Source: Chromatiaceae bacterium (GTDB lineage: Bacteria; Pseudomonadota; Gammaproteobacteria; Chromatiales; Chromatiaceae). Taken from it: DNA of 64,000 bases. The notes beneath the pieces were generated by a model. It had not been told where the DNA came from and made no database searches. It was given only the letters and a program-made list of their open reading frames with translations. The stretch spans positions 124,001 to 188,000 of the forward strand of contig JACKMU010000004.1 in the NCBI GenBank assembly GCA_024235215.1, read 5' to 3'. Made by a program: the position numbers and the translations under genes. Of this stretch, positions 42,753 to 51,763 are shown one piece after another. How positions within the stretch are numbered: position 1 is the stretch's first letter; each line of letters starts with the position of its first letter.

Positions 42753-42820
42753 TGCAAGCTGAGCACTTCACCATCAGCTACCAGGTTTAGGCAAAAGCAA
42801 CTAAATACTAGAGTTATGCT

Positions 42821-45019
42821 ATGGATGTGTCCCACATTCTCGATGGATTAAACGATGCGCAACGTGAAGCGGTAACCTCACCACCTGGCGCTATGCTGAT
42901 ACTGGCTGGTGCTGGCAGTGGCAAGACCAGGGTGTTGGTAAACCGGATCGCCTGGTTGATTCAAGTAGAGGGCGCCTCTCCGTGGAATCTGCTCTCGGTA
43001 ACTTTTACCAATAAAGCGGCACGGGAGATGAAAGGGCGCATCGAGGCACTGCTGGGGCGGCCATTGGGTGGTATGTGGACAGGTACCTTTCATGGATTGG
43101 CACACCGCTTGCTGCGTGCCCACCGCGAGGATGCACGTTTACCGAACGGGTTTCAGATCCTTGATTCGGATGATCAGTATCGGATCATCAGACGGCTGCT
43201 GAAAGCGCTGAATCTGGACGAGGCGCGCTGGCCTCCGCGTCAGGCACAATGGTTTATCAACGGGCGCAAGGATGAGGGCTTCAGGCCGCAGCACCTGGAT
43301 GACGCGGGTGATCCGTTTCAGCGCCAGATGATCCGCATCTACAGCGAGTACCAGGCTGCCTGCGAACGCGGTGGCATGGTTGACTTTGCTGAACTGCTGC
43401 TGCGCGCCCATGAGTTGCTGCGGGATAGACCGGACATCCTGCACCACTACCGGGAGCGGTTCAAGCATATTCTGGTCGATGAATTCCAGGATACCAATAC
43501 CATTCAATATGCCTGGCTGCGGTTGTTGGCCGGAGAGCGAAACAATCTCTTCGTGGTCGGTGACGACGACCAGTCAATCTACGGCTGGCGCGGTGCAAAA
43601 GTGGAAAATATTCAGGATTTTCAGAAAGATCATCCTGGGGCGCCCCTGCTTAGGCTGGAGCAGAACTACCGATCCACCGAAACCATCCTGGCGGCAGCCA
43701 ACGCGGTCATCGCCCACAATATTTCACGCCTGGGTAAGAATCTCTGGACTGAGGGCGAAACCGGAGAGCGGATTAGCCTCTTTGCCGCATTCAACGAGGC
43801 AGACGAGGCACGCTTCGTTGTTGAACGCATCCGCAGCTATCTCGAGCGGGGCCACGGGCGTAGCGAAGTGGCAGTACTATACCGTTCCAACGCGCAGTCA
43901 CGGCAGTTTGAAGAGGCGTTGATCCAGGCTCAGATTCCCTATCGGGTCTATGGCGGCCTACGTTTTTTTGAGCGCGCGGAGATCAAAGATGCGCTTGCCT
44001 ATCTGCGTCTGCTTGCTAACCCGAGTGATGATGTTGCGTTCGAACGTGCGGTGAATACGCCGCCACGCGGTATCGGTCCGCGGACGCTCGACGCGGTGCG
44101 TACCCAGGCGCGAGCCACGGGATGCCCGCTGTGGCAGGCGGCAGAGACGATGATCAGCGCTGGTAACTTACCCGCACGGGCATCCAGCGCACTGGCAGTC
44201 TTCCGGGAGTTGATCGAGTCGCAACGCTGCACAATCAGCGATCTTTCATTGGCTGAATTGACTGAGCGGATGATCCAGGCTGCTACCCTGCCAGCATATT
44301 TCAAGAACAGCCGCGACGGAAAAGGTCAGGATCGGCTGGAGAATCTGGATGAGCTGATCAATGCGGCGCGTCAGTTCAGCGTCGCAGATATCTCCGAAGA
44401 TCTGGACGAAATGGAGCCGCTGGGTAACGCTGAGGCAGAGGCGGATCTGCTTTCCGCATTTCTTGCCCACGCTGCACTGGAGGCGGGTGAAGCGCAGGGG
44501 GAGGCGCATGAGGAGTGTGTCCAGCTGATGACGCTGCACTCAGCCAAGGGGCTGGAGTTTCCATTGGTTTTCATGGCTGGCATGGAAGAGGGGCTGTTTC
44601 CGCACAGCATGTCCAGTCAGGAACCTGGACGTCTGGAAGAGGAGCGTCGGCTTTGTTATGTCGGTATGACCAGAGCAATGCGGCAACTCTATCTCAGTTA
44701 TGCCGAAAGCAGGCGTCTGCACGGCAGTGACAATTATCCCGTCCCTTCGCGCTTTCTGAGGGAAATTCCGGCGGAGCTGATTCAGGAGGTGAGGCTGGGC
44801 GCCCAGGTTGTACGTCCGGTTTGTCACTCCACCCTCACCGGAAACGATGATTCAGAGTCCGGTTTCAGGTTGGGTCAGCGGGTGGTGCATCCAAAGTTTG
44901 GTGAAGGGGTGGTGCTGAATGCCGAGGGACAAGGTGGCAGCGCCCGCATTCAGGTCAATTTTGAAGCAGCTGGTGCGAAATGGCTGGTGCTGGCTTACGC
45001 CAGACTGGAACCGGTGTGA
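42821..45019 (+). CDS. uvrD: ATP-dependent DNA helicase II (UvrD)
   Basis: UvrD is the superfamily 1 helicase of mismatch and nucleotide-excision repair. The 732-residue protein carries motif I LAGAGSGKTRVLV, motif Ia SVTFTNKAAREMKGR, motif II ILVDEFQDTN, motif III VVGDDDQSIYGWRGA, motif IV LEQNYRST, motif V LMTLHSAKGLEFPLVFMAGMEEGLFPH and motif VI EEERRLCYVGMTRA. The C-terminal extension carrying LGQRVVHPKFGEGVVLN is the Tudor-like domain typical of UvrD/PcrA. The length and this tail favour UvrD over Rep. It stands alone on the plus strand, 68 bp after the acyl-CoA ligase. Confidence 0.96.
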   Translation: MDVSHILDGLNDAQREAVTSPPGAMLILAGAGSGKTRVLVNRIAWLIQVEGASPWNLLSVTFTNKAAREMKGRIEALLGRPLGGMWTGTFHGLAHRLLRAHREDARLPNGFQILDSDDQYRIIRRLLKALNLDEARWPPRQAQWFINGRKDEGFRPQHLDDAGDPFQRQMIRIYSEYQAACERGGMVDFAELLLRAHELLRDRPDILHHYRERFKHILVDEFQDTNTIQYAWLRLLAGERNNLFVVGDDDQSIYGWRGAKVENIQDFQKDHPGAPLLRLEQNYRSTETILAAANAVIAHNISRLGKNLWTEGETGERISLFAAFNEADEARFVVERIRSYLERGHGRSEVAVLYRSNAQSRQFEEALIQAQIPYRVYGGLRFFERAEIKDALAYLRLLANPSDDVAFERAVNTPPRGIGPRTLDAVRTQARATGCPLWQAAETMISAGNLPARASSALAVFRELIESQRCTISDLSLAELTERMIQAATLPAYFKNSRDGKGQDRLENLDELINAARQFSVADISEDLDEMEPLGNAEAEADLLSAFLAHAALEAGEAQGEAHEECVQLMTLHSAKGLEFPLVFMAGMEEGLFPHSMSSQEPGRLEEERRLCYVGMTRAMRQLYLSYAESRRLHGSDNYPVPSRFLREIPAELIQEVRLGAQVVRPVCHSTLTGNDDSESGFRLGQRVVHPKFGEGVVLNAEGQGGSARIQVNFEAAGAKWLVLAYARLEPV

Positions 45020-45138
45020 CTGGCGGTCGTATTCTGCGACTGCGAATGGGCAGGTCTTTGATCCGATCGAGTCACTAGGGCGTTAATCCCGCGTCAGTGG
45101 CATGATAATGTCGTACCGATAAAAAACAGAATTAATCG

Positions 45139-45696
45139 ATGGGGTTTACTGTGAAAAACTCGCTGATTGCAGTGGTTCGGATCATCGACGGCTTCAATGA
45201 GTGGGTCGGCAGAGCCGTCTCCTGGCTGGTCGTACTGATGGTCATCAACGTCTTTTGCGTGGTCGTACTCCGCTATATCTTCTCGGTAGGCTGGATCTGG
45301 ATGCAAGAGACTTATGTCTGGATGCACGGTACCGTGTTCATGCTCGGTGCCGGCTATACACTGCTCCATGATGGTCATGTGCGCATCGACCTCTTCTACC
45401 GTGAGGCCAGCGCCAGATACAAAGCTGCGGTGAACCTGGTCGGATCTCTCTTTCTGGCGTTGCCGTTGATCTGGCTCACCTTCGACAAGAGCTGGCCGAT
45501 CGTGGTGCGCTCTTGGGAGAGTCTGGAGAGATCGGCTGAAGCCGGAGGGCTGCCAGCGCTCTATCTCTTCAAGAGCGTGATTATCGGCTTCTGTATCCTG
45601 TTTGGAGTGCAATTCATTGCGCTGGCGATGCGCAGTCTGCTCATCCTGCTGGATGTGGAGATGGATTCCGCGGAACAGCAGGGGGGCGAAGCATGA
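45139..45696 (+). CDS. TRAP transporter small permease subunit (second system)
   Basis: A 185-residue DctQ-like protein with four transmembrane helices (for example VSWLVVLMVINVFCVVVLRYIF) and the family block WIWMQETYVWMHGTVFMLGAGYTLLHDGHVRIDLFYR. The long form with HVRIDLFY is typical of TRAP systems for 2-oxo acids and related substrates. The ATG at 45139 has no clear ribosome site; a GTG at 45151 with GGGG upstream is an alternative. The large subunit gene overlaps its end by 4 bp (ATGA), so translation is coupled. The binding-protein gene lies downstream in the opposite orientation. Confidence 0.92.
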   Translation: MGFTVKNSLIAVVRIIDGFNEWVGRAVSWLVVLMVINVFCVVVLRYIFSVGWIWMQETYVWMHGTVFMLGAGYTLLHDGHVRIDLFYREASARYKAAVNLVGSLFLALPLIWLTFDKSWPIVVRSWESLERSAEAGGLPALYLFKSVIIGFCILFGVQFIALAMRSLLILLDVEMDSAEQQGGEA

Positions 45697-47072
45697 CCGA
45701 AGAGGTGCTCGGTTTCATTATGTTCGGCAGCGCCATCGTTCTGTTGCTACTCGGTTTTCCGGTGGCACTCACGCTGGGCGGGGTGGCGTTGCTGTTCGCC
45801 TATATCGGCGACTACCTGGATCTCTTCAGTCTCGGTTTTCTCGGCCTCTACCCGTTGCGAATCTTCGGTGTGATGAAGAGCGAGGCGCTGGTAGCGGTGC
45901 CATTGTTCGTTTTCATGGGGGTGATGCTGGAGAAGTCCCGGCTGGCCACCCAGTTGCTTGAAACCATGGGGCTGATGTTTGGAACGATGCGCGGCGGTTT
46001 GGGGCTCTCGGTGGTGATCGTCGGAACATTGCTTGCAGCTTCCACCGGGATTGTCGGTGCCACTGTAGTGACGATGGGGCTGATGAGTCTACCTGCCATG
46101 CTCAAGGCAGGCTACAGCCCACGCCTCTCCAGCGGTATCATCTGCGCCTCCGGAACCCTGGGTCAGATCATACCGCCCTCTATCGTGCTGGTGCTGCTGG
46201 GAGATATCCTGCAGGGCGCCAACGAGCAAGCAGCTCAGCTCAAGGGTGAGCTGGTGCCGGAGCCGGTGACAGCGATTGATCTGTTCGCCGGAGCGCTCTT
46301 TCCTGGTTTGATGCTGGTGGTCTTTTATGTCGCCTGGGTCATGTTGACCGCCTGGCGCAATCCCAACGCCTGTCCGGCACTGGTTGATGAGGCGCCCACT
46401 GGTGAACGCCTGCACAGGCGTGTAATCGTCACCGTGGTTCCACCGTTGCTGCTGATCATTCTGGTGCTGGGTTCGATCTTGATAGGCGCGGCCACCCCCA
46501 CCGAATCAGCCGCAGTCGGCGCGGTAGGCGCAACCTTCCTTGCCTGGCGCAACCAGGCATTATCACTGCCGGTGGTGAAAGAGGTAGCCCAGGCCACCAC
46601 CCAGATCAGCAGCATGGTCTTCATTATTCTGCTCGGTGCCTCCATGTTCTCGCTGGTGTTTCGGGGGTTCGGTGGTGACACACTGGTGGAGGAGTTTCTC
46701 AGCGAATTGCCGGGTGGTCTCTTTACTGCGATGCTGCTGGTGATGCTGGTAATCTTTCTGCTCGGATTTTTTCTCGATTTTATCGAGATCATTTTTGTCG
46801 TGGTTCCGATCGTGGCACCGATTCTGATTGCGATGGGTTTGAATCCACTCTGGCTGGGAGTGATGATCGGCATCAATCTCCAGACCAGTTTCCTGACGCC
46901 GCCATTCGGTTTCTCGCTCTTCTATTTACGTGGGGTGGCGCCCGATTCGGTGCGCACCCTCGACATTTACCGTGGCGTCATTCCGTTCATCGGCATTCAG
47001 GTCATCGTGCTGGTCATGCTGTCACTTTTTCCACAGATCGCGACTTGGCTGCCCCAAGTGCTGTTCAAATAA
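45693..47072 (+). CDS. TRAP transporter large permease subunit (second system)
   Basis: A 459-residue DctM-like elevator permease of about twelve helices. Signatures are FPVALTLGGVALLFA near the N-terminus, STGIVGATVVTMGLMSLP, ICASGTLGQIIPPSIVLVLLGD, AATPTESAAVGAVGATFL and the C-terminal LQTSFLTPPFGFSLFYLRGV. The final block and longer cytoplasmic loop (residues about 165-225) are features of the large-subunit subgroup that pairs with TakP-like receptors, not the dctPQM subgroup at 25780. It ends just before a strong terminator shared with the convergent binding-protein gene. Confidence 0.94.
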   Translation: MTEEVLGFIMFGSAIVLLLLGFPVALTLGGVALLFAYIGDYLDLFSLGFLGLYPLRIFGVMKSEALVAVPLFVFMGVMLEKSRLATQLLETMGLMFGTMRGGLGLSVVIVGTLLAASTGIVGATVVTMGLMSLPAMLKAGYSPRLSSGIICASGTLGQIIPPSIVLVLLGDILQGANEQAAQLKGELVPEPVTAIDLFAGALFPGLMLVVFYVAWVMLTAWRNPNACPALVDEAPTGERLHRRVIVTVVPPLLLIILVLGSILIGAATPTESAAVGAVGATFLAWRNQALSLPVVKEVAQATTQISSMVFIILLGASMFSLVFRGFGGDTLVEEFLSELPGGLFTAMLLVMLVIFLLGFFLDFIEIIFVVVPIVAPILIAMGLNPLWLGVMIGINLQTSFLTPPFGFSLFYLRGVAPDSVRTLDIYRGVIPFIGIQVIVLVMLSLFPQIATWLPQVLFK

Positions 47073-47096
47073 AAACGGGGTGTGAGCACCCCGTTT
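47073..47096. terminator. Bidirectional terminator between TRAP QM and binding protein
   Basis: AAACGGGGTG and CACCCCGTTT form a perfect 10-bp stem with a TGAG tetraloop, starting 1 bp after the large-subunit stop. A-rich and T-rich flanks allow termination from either side. Confidence 0.85.
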
Positions 47097-47128
47097 CTAA
47101 TCTTACGCAGCAGTGGCTGAATTAGCGA

Positions 47129-48214
47129 TCAGCCTGCGAGTCCCAGATTGCGTGCTGTCAGGTAGGCACCCTCGGAATGACCCGACCAGGTCAGCATGGT
47201 CTTACGGAAATCGATAATATGGTTGTACAGCTCGGTCGCCTCTTTGGTCTTGGCGGCCAGTTCCGGCAACAGCTCGGATGAACGCTTGCCGATTGCAGTG
47301 ATCAGTTCATCACTGTACTTGCGCAGTATGACACCGTGTTCATTGATCAGTTTCTGCATGGCCGCATTATTGGTTGCCTGGAACTTGGAGAGAATCCAGA
47401 GGTTGGTCGCAGCAGCCGAGTGCATGACGATGTTTTTGAGTTCATCATCGAGTTGGTTCCATGCATCGAGGTTGAAGAAACCATCAAGAATGGTGGCCGG
47501 CTCGTGCCAGCCTGGATAGTAGTAGTTCTTGACCACCTTGTACAACCCCTTACCCATGTCCGCGGCAGGTCCGATCCATTCGGTACCGTCAATAGCTCCC
47601 GAAGTAAGTGCTGGCAGCACATCCGATCCGGGCAACAGGATCACATTGACGCCGAAAGTCTTCAATACCTCCCCACCTAGTCCGGGCATACGGAACTTGA
47701 GTCCGTTGAGGTCGGCCACGGTGTTGATCTCTTTATTGTACCAGCCGCCCATCTGATTGCCGGTATTTCCCATCGGCAGGAATTTCACCCCGAGCGGGAG
47801 GTAGGCCGTTCGGTCAGAAAGTTCGATACCACCACCATAGTAGAGCCAGGCGTTCTGTTCCTGTGCAGTGAGTCCGAAAGGCATCGCCGCGACAAACGAG
47901 ATGGAGTCTGATTTTCCGGCCCAGTAGTAAGGCGCGCCGTAGCCCATCTGTGCGGTGCCGTTTTGTACCGCATCCATCGCTTCGAAAGGCTTGACCAGCT
48001 CACCGGCATGGTACGCCTTGATCGATAGACGTCCGCCGCTGGCAATTTCCACAGCTTGAGTGAATTCTTCCAGAGCCTCACCGAGAAGCCCAGCTTTACC
48101 GAAGGCCGAGACGCATATCCATTTGTGCTTTTTCGGACCGGCGATCACTGCAGGTGCGGCAACTGCTGTTGCAGTACCGACAGCGGCCTGTTTGATAAAA
48201 TCACGTCGTTTCAT
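47129..48214 (-). CDS. TRAP substrate-binding protein, TakP-like, Tat-exported
   Basis: A 361-residue periplasmic receptor with a twin-arginine signal (MKRRDFIKQAAVG, then a hydrophobic stretch ending in APAVIAG), so it is exported folded through Tat. Blocks resembling TakP of Rhodobacter sphaeroides are NGTAQMGYGAPYYWAGK, GWYNKEINTVADLNGLKFRMPG with the carboxylate-binding Arg, GAIDGTEWIGPAADM and YYYPGWHEP. TakP binds pyruvate and other 2-oxo acids with sodium, so a 2-oxoacid is the best guess for the ligand. The gene is on the opposite strand to its presumed membrane partners, an unusual arrangement that gives the binding protein its own promoter. Confidence 0.9.
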   Translation of the reverse strand: MKRRDFIKQAAVGTATAVAAPAVIAGPKKHKWICVSAFGKAGLLGEALEEFTQAVEIASGGRLSIKAYHAGELVKPFEAMDAVQNGTAQMGYGAPYYWAGKSDSISFVAAMPFGLTAQEQNAWLYYGGGIELSDRTAYLPLGVKFLPMGNTGNQMGGWYNKEINTVADLNGLKFRMPGLGGEVLKTFGVNVILLPGSDVLPALTSGAIDGTEWIGPAADMGKGLYKVVKNYYYPGWHEPATILDGFFNLDAWNQLDDELKNIVMHSAAATNLWILSKFQATNNAAMQKLINEHGVILRKYSDELITAIGKRSSELLPELAAKTKEATELYNHIIDFRKTMLTWSGHSEGAYLTARNLGLAG

Positions 48215-48302
48215 TCAGTTCCTCCAGTTTTGGGGCTAATCGTGATAGGAAACTCAAATATATATGCGATAGTGCGACAAAGCGCAAATCCAAACCCTAA
48301 CC

Positions 48303-49463
48303 ATGAGGCTCCCTCTGTTGTTGAAAACGCCACCACTATCGCTCTACATTCATCTGCCCTGGTGTGTACAGAAGTGCCCCTACTGCGACTTCAACTCGTA
48401 CCGGCGATCTGACAACCTGGACTTTACGGCTTATGTTGCTGCGTTGCTCTCGGATCTGCGTCTGGAGTCACCGTTGGTAGCGGACAGAAAGGTTGAATCG
48501 ATCTTTATCGGTGGTGGTACCCCAAGCTTGTTTCCTCCCGCGGAGGTGCGGTGGTTGCTACAGGGCGTCAGGGATCTGATCGCTTGCGACAGCAGCATGG
48601 AGGTGACACTCGAAGCCAACCCCGGAACCTTAGAGGCCGGCCGACTCGCGGCTTACCGGAAAGCCGGTGTCACTCGTCTCTCTCTGGGTGTGCAGAGTTT
48701 CAACGCCGATGCACTGCAGCGTATTGGACGTATTCATGGTCCGGATGAAGTGGTGCGTGCGTTTAGTCAGGCTCGCTCGGCCGGTTTCGGAAATATCAAT
48801 CTGGACTTGATGTTCGGGCTGCCATGTCAAACTGTCGAAGAGGCCGCCAGAGATCTGGAAAACGCCATTGATCTGGCGCCCGAGCACATCTCCTACTATC
48901 AATTGACCATCGAGCCGAAAACAGTTTTTGCCACTTCGCCCCCACCGCTGCCGACCGAAGAGTGTATCTGGGAGATGCAGCAGCAGGGAGAGGTAAGGCT
49001 TCAGGCTGCGGGCTACTGGCAATATGAAGTGTCAGCCTATGCTCAGGCGCAGTACCCGTGTCGACACAATCTCAACTACTGGAACTTTGGCGACTATTTA
49101 GGCATTGGTGCAGGCGCTCACGCCAAGTTGAGTGACGAGGTGCGACAATGTGTGTGGCGTCGCTCCCGAGTCGCCGCACCCGGAGCCTTCCTCAGTGCAG
49201 CCGGCAGCGATCGCGTGCTGGCCGAAAAGCACAAGCTCGGGGAAGCTGATTTGATAATAGAGTTCATGATGAATCTGCTGCGGCTCAACACCGGTTTCAG
49301 CCGACAACTGTTCCAAGAGAGAACCGGCCTCAGCTATAGCAAAGTGGAACCACTTCTGTCGGTGGCGCGGCAGCGGGGTCTATTGCAGCAGGCAGGTGAA
49401 CAGTGGCAGCCCACTGCGATGGGGCGTCGCTATCTGAACGATCTGCTTACACTTTTTATCTGA
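48303..49463 (+). CDS. hemW: HemW, radical SAM heme chaperone
   Basis: HemW is a radical SAM protein that binds heme and helps insert it into target enzymes; it was long mis-annotated as coproporphyrinogen III oxidase. The 386-residue protein has the radical SAM cluster motif CVQKCPYCDFNS near residue 21; the CxxxCxxC is followed by Asp-Phe as in HemW. Later are IFIGGGTPSLF and LSLGVQSFN. The C-terminal HemN-like domain is present. HemW lacks the second Cys that marks true HemN. The ATG at 48303 gives the standard N-terminus. Expression of a heme chaperone fits a respiratory organism. Confidence 0.93.
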   Translation: MRLPLLLKTPPLSLYIHLPWCVQKCPYCDFNSYRRSDNLDFTAYVAALLSDLRLESPLVADRKVESIFIGGGTPSLFPPAEVRWLLQGVRDLIACDSSMEVTLEANPGTLEAGRLAAYRKAGVTRLSLGVQSFNADALQRIGRIHGPDEVVRAFSQARSAGFGNINLDLMFGLPCQTVEEAARDLENAIDLAPEHISYYQLTIEPKTVFATSPPPLPTEECIWEMQQQGEVRLQAAGYWQYEVSAYAQAQYPCRHNLNYWNFGDYLGIGAGAHAKLSDEVRQCVWRRSRVAAPGAFLSAAGSDRVLAEKHKLGEADLIIEFMMNLLRLNTGFSRQLFQERTGLSYSKVEPLLSVARQRGLLQQAGEQWQPTAMGRRYLNDLLTLFI

Positions 49464-49549
49464 CTGTACCAGATCAACAGAGTCAGTATTTTGACGAAAT
49501 AATAAAAATGAATTTAAGTCATTGTTAAATAGAGAGATTGATGAGTAAA

Positions 49550-49568
49550 AAAGGATTGCTAATCCTTT
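49550..49568. other. Hairpin AAAGGATT-GCT-AATCCTTT
   Basis: A perfect 8-bp stem with a 3-nt loop, 87 bp after hemW. On the minus strand the stem is followed by a T-tract (complement of the A-run at 49547-49552). It could terminate minus-strand transcription entering from the right or act as a weak hemW terminator. Confidence 0.5.
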
Positions 49569-49672
49569 GATTTCAGGTGCGCATCGTGGTATTAAGATAA
49601 ACGTAAGCTCAGTTTGCCGGACGGTTTTCACGCTTTTTTACTGCGTCTGGCCCTGAAACGGGAGGGTTTGCT

Positions 49673-50041
49673 GTGAAATTATTTGGAGACTCCAGTCCGG
49701 ATAATCTGGATTTCAAACAGTGGGTCGAGATGGCGAAAAATGATCCCGAGTTGTTTGAAAAACTACGTCAGAAAGCAATTAATGAGGTCATCGAAAAAGC
49801 GCCGGAAGCACAGCGTCAACGGTTGCGCTGTCTGCAGTGGCGCATAGATCAGGAGCGCAACCGGTCGCAGAGCGCACTTGGACTCTGTTTGTGGATATCT
49901 CGTCTGATGTGGGAGAGTGTCACGGGTCGTGGTGGGCTGTTTGAGAGCCTGACTCAGGTAAAAGAGATTGCCCATGGAGGTGAGCCGGTACCTCCGCCGG
50001 GAAAGGCTGAGGTGCTGCCGTTCCGATCACGCTTAACCTGA
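49673..50041 (+). CDS. DUF3135 domain protein
   Basis: A 122-residue cytoplasmic protein of the DUF3135 family, recognised from DFKQWVEMAKNDPELFEKLRQKAINEVIEKAPE and RLRCLQWRIDQERNRSQSALG. The start is a GTG preceded by a strong GGGAGG site. The function is unknown; the protein looks helical and soluble, with a Pro-rich tail. It lies between hemW and rpmE, 209 bp after hemW, and contains no motif that would suggest heme handling or ribosome binding. Confidence 0.85.
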   Translation: MKLFGDSSPDNLDFKQWVEMAKNDPELFEKLRQKAINEVIEKAPEAQRQRLRCLQWRIDQERNRSQSALGLCLWISRLMWESVTGRGGLFESLTQVKEIAHGGEPVPPPGKAEVLPFRSRLT

Positions 50042-50092
50042 GACCAAAGATAGATTTTTACGGTTTTAAGTCTGATTATTACCGCGATCTGC

Positions 50093-50121
50093 TTGTGATA
50101 GCCAACTCTTTGGCGTATGAT
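50093..50121 (+). promoter_or_regulatory. Sigma-70 promoter of rpmE
   Basis: TTGTGA and TATGAT are separated by 17 bp, giving a leader of about 55 nt. The leader contains a GCCGC/GCGGC pairing around 50131-50147, which may matter for autoregulation by L31. Confidence 0.6.
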
Positions 50122-50184
50122 GCGCGATTCGCCGCAATAGGGCGGCGGCTGAACAATATTCAGGTCATTTTCTCAGAGGCGATC

Positions 50185-50388
50185 ATGAAAGCGGATATCC
50201 ATCCTAAATACTCCGAAATCAAGGTGATCTGCAGTTGCGGCAATGAATTCACGACGGGTTCAACCTTGAGAGAAGAGCTGCATGTGGAGGTATGCTCTGC
50301 CTGCCATCCTTTCTTTACCGGCAAGCAGAAAATCATGGATACCGCGGGACGGGTCGACAAGTTCCGCAAGCGCTACTCCAGAGGATGA
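50185..50388 (+). CDS. rpmE: 50S ribosomal protein L31
   Basis: L31 bridges the ribosomal subunits. The 67-residue protein starts at the ATG at 50185 (MKADIHPKYSEIKVICSCG); the frame extends upstream to 50095 but that part overlaps the promoter. It is the zinc-binding C+ form: Cys16, Cys18, Cys37 and Cys40 lie in CSCG and CSACHPFFTGKQ. The family signature HPFFTGKQKIMDTAGRVDKF is intact. The paralogue without zinc ligands (rpmE2) is not in the window. A strong terminator follows. Confidence 0.97.
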   Translation: MKADIHPKYSEIKVICSCGNEFTTGSTLREELHVEVCSACHPFFTGKQKIMDTAGRVDKFRKRYSRG

Positions 50389-50428
50389 AGCACGGATCGA
50401 AATCCCCTGCGAATCCATGCAGCGACTG

Positions 50429-50457
50429 AAAAAAGGCACCCTGGCGGTGCCTTTTTT
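50429..50457 (+). terminator. Intrinsic terminator of rpmE
   Basis: GGCACC-CTGGC-GGTGCC with a preceding A-run and a following run of six T forms a classical intrinsic terminator, 40 bp after the rpmE stop. Confidence 0.92.
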
Positions 50458-50558
50458 GTCATGGAATATTCATAGGAAAAAACGTAGAATTTACTTTCTT
50501 TTCAAGTAATTTTGATTGGCATATTAAGTTTTGCTATCCAACCAGAAGGAGTTTGATG

Positions 50559-51494
50559 ATGAGAGTAGCTGTCCTAGGTGCCGCTGGCGGTATTGGCCAA
50601 CCATTAGCACTATTGCTGAAGAAAGGTTTGCCCGCAGGTTCGGAGTTGGCCCTGTACGATGTCAACCCGGTAGTACCGGGCGTGGCTGCGGACCTGAGTC
50701 ACATTCCTACCGGGGTCAAAGTCTCCGGCTATGGCGCTGAGCAGTTGGAGGATGCGTTGCAAGGTTGCGATATCGTTGTGATTCCGGCAGGTGTTCCGCG
50801 TAAACCCGGCATGACCCGCGATGACCTGTTCAATACCAATGCTGGCATTGTCAGGAACCTCGTTGCTGCCGGGGCCAAGGCCTGTCCCAATGCCTGTTAT
50901 GCGATAATCACCAATCCGGTGAACTCCACTGTTCCGATCGCTGCCGAGACGTTGAAGCAGGCTGGAGTTTATAACGCGCGTAAAGTATTTGGTGTGTCGA
51001 CACTGGACGTGATCCGCTCCCAGACCTTTGTCGGCGAACTGAAAGGGGTTGCGCCAGAGGATATTCAGGTCAATGTGGTGGGTGGGCACAGCGGCGAGAC
51101 AATCATTCCACTGCTCTCGCAGCTCGGTCTGGATATCACTGACGACGAGGCAGAAAAGCTGACGCCGCGCATTCAGAATGCCGGGACCGAAGTTGTCGAA
51201 GCCAAGGCGGGTGGAGGCTCGGCGACGCTATCGATGGCTGACGCAGGTGCCAGATTCACCCTTAACCTGGTAGCGGCGCTCTCGGGAAATGGCTCGGTAC
51301 AGTGCACTTACATCGCTGTTGATGGGCAGCCGACGGAGTATCTTGCACTCCCCGTTCGGCTGGGCAAGAACGGGGTGGAAGAGGTGCTAGATCCGGGTGA
51401 GTTCAGTGCCTACGAGAGAAAAATATTTGACGCAATGCTGCCATCGCTGCGAGCCAATATCGAGAAAGGCATCGCTTTTGTTCGCGACAACTGA
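50559..51494 (+). CDS. mdh: Malate dehydrogenase (NAD-dependent)
   Basis: Mdh interconverts malate and oxaloacetate in the citric acid cycle. The 311-residue protein belongs to the E. coli/mitochondrial type: Rossmann GAAGGIGQPLAL at the N-terminus, GVPRKPGMTRDDLF with the substrate-binding Arg pair, ITNPVNSTVPIAAE, and VVGGHSGETIIPLLSQ with the catalytic His. The ATG at 50559 is preferred to the ATG at 50556, because AAGGAG (50546-50551) is 7 bp away. gltA follows on the same strand but has its own promoter, 270 bp downstream. Confidence 0.97.
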   Translation: MRVAVLGAAGGIGQPLALLLKKGLPAGSELALYDVNPVVPGVAADLSHIPTGVKVSGYGAEQLEDALQGCDIVVIPAGVPRKPGMTRDDLFNTNAGIVRNLVAAGAKACPNACYAIITNPVNSTVPIAAETLKQAGVYNARKVFGVSTLDVIRSQTFVGELKGVAPEDIQVNVVGGHSGETIIPLLSQLGLDITDDEAEKLTPRIQNAGTEVVEAKAGGGSATLSMADAGARFTLNLVAALSGNGSVQCTYIAVDGQPTEYLALPVRLGKNGVEEVLDPGEFSAYERKIFDAMLPSLRANIEKGIAFVRDN

Positions 51495-51521
51495 TCATTT
51501 CTTTAACGCATGATGCGACAA

Positions 51522-51555
51522 CTACTCCGCTCTTCTTAACAGTAGAGCGGAGTAG
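51522..51555. other. 12-bp perfect hairpin after mdh
   Basis: CTACTCCGCTCT and AGAGCGGAGTAG form a perfect 12-bp stem with a 10-nt loop, 27 bp after the mdh stop. No T-tract follows. It probably protects or terminates the mdh transcript by a Rho-assisted route. Confidence 0.6.
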
Positions 51556-51690
51556 GAACAGATCGGCCGTAGGTCTGTTCGAATAGTGCCACGATGGATC
51601 AAAACTGGTCCGTGCCTCAACGGTCAGGCAATCTAAACCTATCCCGCCTAATTATAAACCATACGTACGTCCTAATGCACTGAAGAAACT

Positions 51691-51719
51691 TGAGATGCCA
51701 TTTGGTGTCTGATATAAAG
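51691..51719 (+). promoter_or_regulatory. Sigma-70 promoter of gltA
   Basis: TTGAGA and TATAAA are 17 bp apart, and a TG lies directly before the -10 (TGATATAAA), giving an extended element. It is 45 bp before the gltA ATG. Confidence 0.65.
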
Positions 51720-51763
51720 TTCTGACGTCTCGCATTGCTCTTCAGCCACCAGGGATCAAAGAT

